From Bacillota bacterium (GTDB lineage Bacteria > Bacillota > Clostridia > DSM-8532): a stretch of DNA of 64,000 nucleotides. Position numbers and translations under genes: made by a program. Position 1 is the first letter of the stretch, and every line of letters begins with the position of its first letter. The stretch lies in NCBI GenBank assembly GCA_023415825.1, contig JAEZJF010000017.1, forward strand, positions 1 through 64,000, in the 5' to 3' direction. Positions 60,785 through 64,000 of this stretch are shown here, one piece after another. The notes under the pieces were generated by a model. It saw only the letters and a program-made list of their open reading frames with translations. It did not search any database and was not told the origin of the DNA.

Positions 60785-62044
60785 ATGGAAAACGGCTATT
60801 ATGCCTATGAACTTATACAGAATTTAGATTATGAACGAATTACCGGCAGCAACCATGAAAAATTGGCTGCTGACACTCTGGTTGAGAAACTACAAACTTT
60901 GGGCATCAAGGCAGAACGTCAGACCTTTGAGGTTCCTGCATATACCATTCACAAGGCTGACCTGCATCTATCAGAGCCCTCATGCTCTTATCATTTTGAA
61001 GTCACCGGTTATGGACTTTCGGGCTGTACTCCACCGGAGGGTATTGAAGCCCCCTTTTTCTATGCCGAAAACGGTGAAGATGTCAACCTTTCTCTGGCCA
61101 AAGGCTGCATTGTACTGCTCAACACCCATCCTGATGCCAAGGTTTATAAAAAAATGGTGGAATCAAAGGTAGCGGGATTTATCGCTATTTCCGGCAATCT
61201 CTGTGATGATCCGGAAAAAACTGACCTGGAAACACGCCGTCTGCGTAAAGGACGGCACCTTACAGGAGATAATCCTGTTAAGATTCCCGGACTTTCGATC
61301 CGTGCCCGGGATGCCCTGGTTCTTCTGGAGCAAAACCCGGTTCGCTGCAAAATCATTCTTGAGCAGGATGAATTTACGGCACAGTCTCAGAATATTGTGA
61401 CAGAGCTTCCCGGTCGCAGCCATACGGATGAATACATACTCTTTACTGCTCATTATGATACCGTTCCATTCAGCCGCGGTGCCTATGATAATGCCTCCGG
61501 CAGTGCCATTATCATGGAGCTGTGCCGTTACTTTCAGCAAAACCCTCTAAAGCGCCCCTGCCGCTTCATTTGGTGCGGTGCGGAAGAAATTGGCCTTGAG
61601 GGAAGTAAGCATTACGTCAGCCAGTTATGTGCTGAAGAAAAAAACCGTATCGCACTGAATATCAATATCGATCTTGCCGGACAATTAATCGGTGCCCATC
61701 ACGCAGTTGTTTCCGCCGACAACTGCCTTAGCAATATCATTGCCTTTCTTGCCAGCGAATCAGGGTATGGTGTAAATATACGCCATGATGTCTTTCCCAG
61801 CGATTCCAGCAGCTTTGCAGATGCGGGCATCCCGGCGGTAAGCCTGTACCGCACAGGCTGTGGCGGTCATTCCCGCAATGACACTGCTGGTCTTATGAGT
61901 GCCGCCGCACTGCAAAAGACCTTTGATTTTGCAAAAGACCTTGCAATCCGCCTCGGTAACAGTGCTGTTTTCCCTGTCCCCCACCTCATACCCAAGGAAA
62001 TCAAACAAAAGCTGGATACCTATTTTGGTCGTGACTGCAACTGA
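60785..62044 (+). CDS. M28-family zinc peptidase with PA domain
   Basis: 419 residues, no signal peptide. Zinc ligands of the M28 dizinc site are present: His and Asp in FTAHYDTVPFSRGAYDNASG, Glu pair in WCGAEEIGLEG, Asp in NINIDLAGQL, His in YRTGCGGHSRND. A protease-associated domain is inserted at about 85-190. Probable aminopeptidase or amidohydrolase. ATG 60785 follows GGGAGG. Its place after the YesMN pair suggests co-transcription, but its link to the sugar locus is unclear. Confidence 0.88.
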   Translation: MENGYYAYELIQNLDYERITGSNHEKLAADTLVEKLQTLGIKAERQTFEVPAYTIHKADLHLSEPSCSYHFEVTGYGLSGCTPPEGIEAPFFYAENGEDVNLSLAKGCIVLLNTHPDAKVYKKMVESKVAGFIAISGNLCDDPEKTDLETRRLRKGRHLTGDNPVKIPGLSIRARDALVLLEQNPVRCKIILEQDEFTAQSQNIVTELPGRSHTDEYILFTAHYDTVPFSRGAYDNASGSAIIMELCRYFQQNPLKRPCRFIWCGAEEIGLEGSKHYVSQLCAEEKNRIALNINIDLAGQLIGAHHAVVSADNCLSNIIAFLASESGYGVNIRHDVFPSDSSSFADAGIPAVSLYRTGCGGHSRNDTAGLMSAAALQKTFDFAKDLAIRLGNSAVFPVPHLIPKEIKQKLDTYFGRDCN

Positions 62045-62070
62045 AATATCACAGATTAAAAATGACCTGC

Positions 62071-62146
62071 CCTTCTACAGTGGAGCGAAGTAGAACGAAG
62101 AACCTTTAGAAAGAATCTTCGCTTTCACTTAGAATAACATGATGAA
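62071..62146. repeat. REP-like palindromic element
   Basis: CTTCTACAGTGGAGCGAAG, then CGAAGA..TCTTCG arms (62096-62121 region), then GCTTTCACTTAGAATAACAT. Both halves of the common GTCATTCTGAG..GAAGAATC element can be read. Lies in the 132-bp gap before the PLP enzyme. Confidence 0.5.
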
Positions 62147-62176
62147 TAATGCTTATATCAATAACAGGAGATTACT

Positions 62177-63319
62177 ATGAAAGAATTTACTACAGCAAGT
62201 GACATTTGTGCACACCTGGGTGATGAATACGATAGCTTTCACGGTGCTATAGTCCCGCCTCTTTTCCAAAACACCCTGTTTACTTCAAAAGAGCATGACC
62301 ACGGCTATTCTTATACTCGTGTAAGCAATCCGACCACAAATATACTCGAAAAAAAACTAGCCGCCCTTGAAAAGGCAGAAGCAGCCCTGGTTTTTTCCTC
62401 CGGCATGGGGGCAATCTCTTCCGTGCTATCTTCCCTGCTTCGGTCTGGTGATCATCTCATTGCATTAAACAGCATATATCCCACTGCGGCAAGCTTTATA
62501 AACACCACTCTCACGAATTTCGGCATAAAATGCTCCTTTGTCAGACACGCTTCCATAGACGAGCTTGAAAACGCAGTCCGTCCGGAAACTAAAGTGCTCC
62601 ACCTCGAATCGCCTTCCTCGCTTATTTTTCAAGTGCAAAATCTGAAGGAAATTGCTGAATTCTGCAAGGCAAGGGGAATCATAACCGTTATTGATAACAC
62701 TTGGGCAACGCCGCTTTATCAAAACCCCTTGGAGTTTGGCATTGATATTGTAATACATTCTGCAACAAAATATATCGGAGGTCACAGCGATGTTATGGCT
62801 GGTGTTGTTATGGGAAGTAAATCACAGATAGATTCTCTCAGGGGTAAGGAGCGTTCGCTGCTTGGTACATGCGTAGATCCTTTTGCCGCATGGCTGCTCA
62901 CACGGAGCTTGCGGACACTAGAGGTGCGTATGGAACGGCACAGCTCAAATGCCATGCAGGTTGCAGAGTATCTGGACAAGCACCCGAAGGTCAAAAAAGT
63001 TTATTACCCAGGCCTGCCAAGTCATGAAAACTATGCCTTGTCAAAACTGCAAATGAGAGGATTTTCTGGTCTCATGAGCTTCGTGCTGGATATAACGGAT
63101 GAGAATGCCATGAAGTTTACAAAAAATCTTGATGTCTTTGAAGTCGGCCCAAGCTGGGGTGGTTTTGAAAGCCTTGTTTATCCTATCGGTTCTTCCGAAT
63201 CAGGTAGACCTGCAAGAGAATTCCAAGGCGTACCCGATGGCCTGATAAGAATATCAATAGGCTTAGAGAACATTGACAGTATATTGTCCGACTTTGAAAA
63301 CGCACTCAGAAAAGTATGA
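62177..63319 (+). CDS. Cys/Met metabolism PLP-dependent enzyme
   Basis: 380 residues of the cystathionine gamma-synthase/lyase family. PP-loop FSSGMGAISSVLSSL, Tyr in YSYTRVSNPTTN, Asp in VIDNTWATPLYQNPL, PLP Lys about 198 in HSATKYIGGHSDVMAG, and C-terminal WGGFESLVYPIG with RISIGLEN. Exact reaction (gamma-synthase, gamma- or beta-lyase, O-acetylhomoserine sulfhydrylase) is not decided by motif. GGAGATTACT precedes ATG 62177. Followed by a strong terminator. Confidence 0.9.
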   Translation: MKEFTTASDICAHLGDEYDSFHGAIVPPLFQNTLFTSKEHDHGYSYTRVSNPTTNILEKKLAALEKAEAALVFSSGMGAISSVLSSLLRSGDHLIALNSIYPTAASFINTTLTNFGIKCSFVRHASIDELENAVRPETKVLHLESPSSLIFQVQNLKEIAEFCKARGIITVIDNTWATPLYQNPLEFGIDIVIHSATKYIGGHSDVMAGVVMGSKSQIDSLRGKERSLLGTCVDPFAAWLLTRSLRTLEVRMERHSSNAMQVAEYLDKHPKVKKVYYPGLPSHENYALSKLQMRGFSGLMSFVLDITDENAMKFTKNLDVFEVGPSWGGFESLVYPIGSSESGRPAREFQGVPDGLIRISIGLENIDSILSDFENALRKV

Positions 63320-63337
63320 TCGATTTACGCAACATAA

Positions 63338-63381
63338 AAAGGGACTTTGTCAATATGCAGTGATATTGACAAAGTCCCTTT
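63338..63381. terminator. Bidirectional terminator between convergent genes
   Basis: Perfect 19-bp arms AAAGGGACTTTGTCAATAT (63338-63356) and ATATTGACAAAGTCCCTTT (63363-63381), loop GCAGTG, A and T runs on both sides. Confidence 0.88.
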
Positions 63382-63455
63382 GGCTAATATTCTTTATAAC
63401 CTTTGCTATATTGCTGTAGTCTGAATCACCGTTGAGAAGAAAGAATGTTCAACAG

Positions 63456-64000
63456 CTATTCGTGCGACAATAATGTCACAGGGAAACGCAAAGTAACCTT
63501 AAAAAGATCACCGTCTACCTTTATATCTAAGCCGCCTCCCATGGCTTGAACATAGCCCTGAGCGATAGCAAGCCCCAGCCCCGAGCCCTCGGTGCTCCGG
63601 GCTTCATCACCCCTTACAAAACGTTCAAGAATGTCCGCCTCTTTAAAATTCATCTCATAATTGGCGATATTCTTTAGGGTTACATATGCCTGTTGTTCAT
63701 CAGCACAAACATCCACATAGACTCTTGAGTTCTCCAGAGCATATTTAAATACATTGGTCAAGAGATTCTGAAATACATGGTAGAGCTTTTTACCATCACC
63801 CATGATCATAACAGGCTCCTCGGGGTATTGTGTCCGAAACGTCAAGCTGGTTGCTGAAATCTCATCTTCCATGTCTGCAAGGGTTTGTTGGATAAGCTTA
63901 GGCAGATCTAATTTTTCCATTTGCACATCCATTATGCCGCTTGTAACCTTCGAAAGATCAAAAATATCCTGAATAAGACTCTTTAACCTGTCAGCCTTCT
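63456..64000 (-). CDS. Sensor histidine kinase, C-terminal part (runs off right edge)
   Basis: Open to the window end: the visible 181 residues start within the dimerisation helix (KADRLKSLIQDIFDLSKVTS) and cover the HATPase domain with NLLTNVFKYA (N box), GDEARSTEGSGLGLAIAQGY (G box) and a short end FPVTLLSHE. An OmpR-partner type kinase; the sensor region and partner lie outside. The last ATG at 63932 is internal, not the start. Confidence 0.88.
   Translation of the reverse strand, partial: KADRLKSLIQDIFDLSKVTSGIMDVQMEKLDLPKLIQQTLADMEDEISATSLTFRTQYPEEPVMIMGDGKKLYHVFQNLLTNVFKYALENSRVYVDVCADEQQAYVTLKNIANYEMNFKEADILERFVRGDEARSTEGSGLGLAIAQGYVQAMGGGLDIKVDGDLFKVTLRFPVTLLSHE

Noticed and set aside
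62045..62176. SAM riboswitch before the Cys/Met enzyme
   Set aside because: The gap contains a REP-like palindromic element and no S-box pattern.

Overview
The window reads as chromosome of a Gram-positive, low-to-medium GC bacterium of the class Clostridia. The evidence is a Firmicutes-type division and cell-wall cluster with a small DUF1290 protein between ftsQ and ftsZ, a PolC-type replicative polymerase, YmfF/YmfH-like M16 proteins, IreB, a YesM/YesN two-component pair with an LplB/LplC-type sugar importer, and extensive Shine-Dalgarno use with many GTG and TTG starts. MurE carries the DNPR motif of meso-diaminopimelate-adding enzymes. No phage, insertion sequence, CRISPR array or rRNA is visible; there is one tRNA-Thr.

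Layout. 1-3.1 kb: aldo/keto reductase with ferredoxin tail, ireB, mtaB. 3.2-3.6 kb: an HPr-like protein without the phosphorylatable His, and tRNA-Thr(CGT). 3.7-18.6 kb (minus strand): the dcw cluster in the order mraZ, rsmH, ftsL-like, spoVD/ftsI, murE, murF, mraY, ftsW, murG, murA, ftsQ, DUF1290, ftsZ. murD, murC, murB and ftsA are absent from it. 18.9-23.7 kb: rodA, lgt and two M16 proteins. 24-32.4 kb: a DUF4097 envelope protein, S-adenosylhomocysteinase, a soluble fusion of a hydrogenase-like H-cluster domain with a chemoreceptor signalling domain, an SDR, and a YtrA-type GntR/ABC operon with a textbook promoter and operator. 32.5-36 kb: a DtxR-family regulator and feoA-feoA-feoB plus a tiny FeoB-associated Cys-rich protein, all flanked by repeated GGTTAG-N6-CTAACC sites. 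36-46.1 kb: purine nucleoside phosphorylase, a PolC that lacks its proofreading exonuclease insert, a serine hydrolase, and hisS-aspS-signal peptidase I.

46.3-62 kb is the most accessory part. A nine-gene minus-strand locus (two permeases, lipoprotein binding protein, amidohydrolase, NodB-like protein, two Cys-rich Gfo/Idh/MocA dehydrogenases, a NagB-like sugar-phosphate protein with changed active-site residues, a UxaE-family epimerase) is divergent from a YesN/YesM two-component system behind duplicated promoters. It looks like import and oxidation/epimerisation of an unusual uronate-like or amino-sugar-derived substrate. An M28 peptidase and a Cys/Met-metabolism PLP enzyme follow, and a histidine kinase runs off the right edge.

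Main points for follow-up are the exonuclease-less PolC, the hydrogenase-like chemoreceptor, the undescribed sugar-acid locus, the iron-regulon operator family, a dispersed hairpin repeat family, and an array of TACAAAAGAT-like repeats between rsmH and the ftsL-like gene. All assignments come from reading the sequence by eye; no database search was run.
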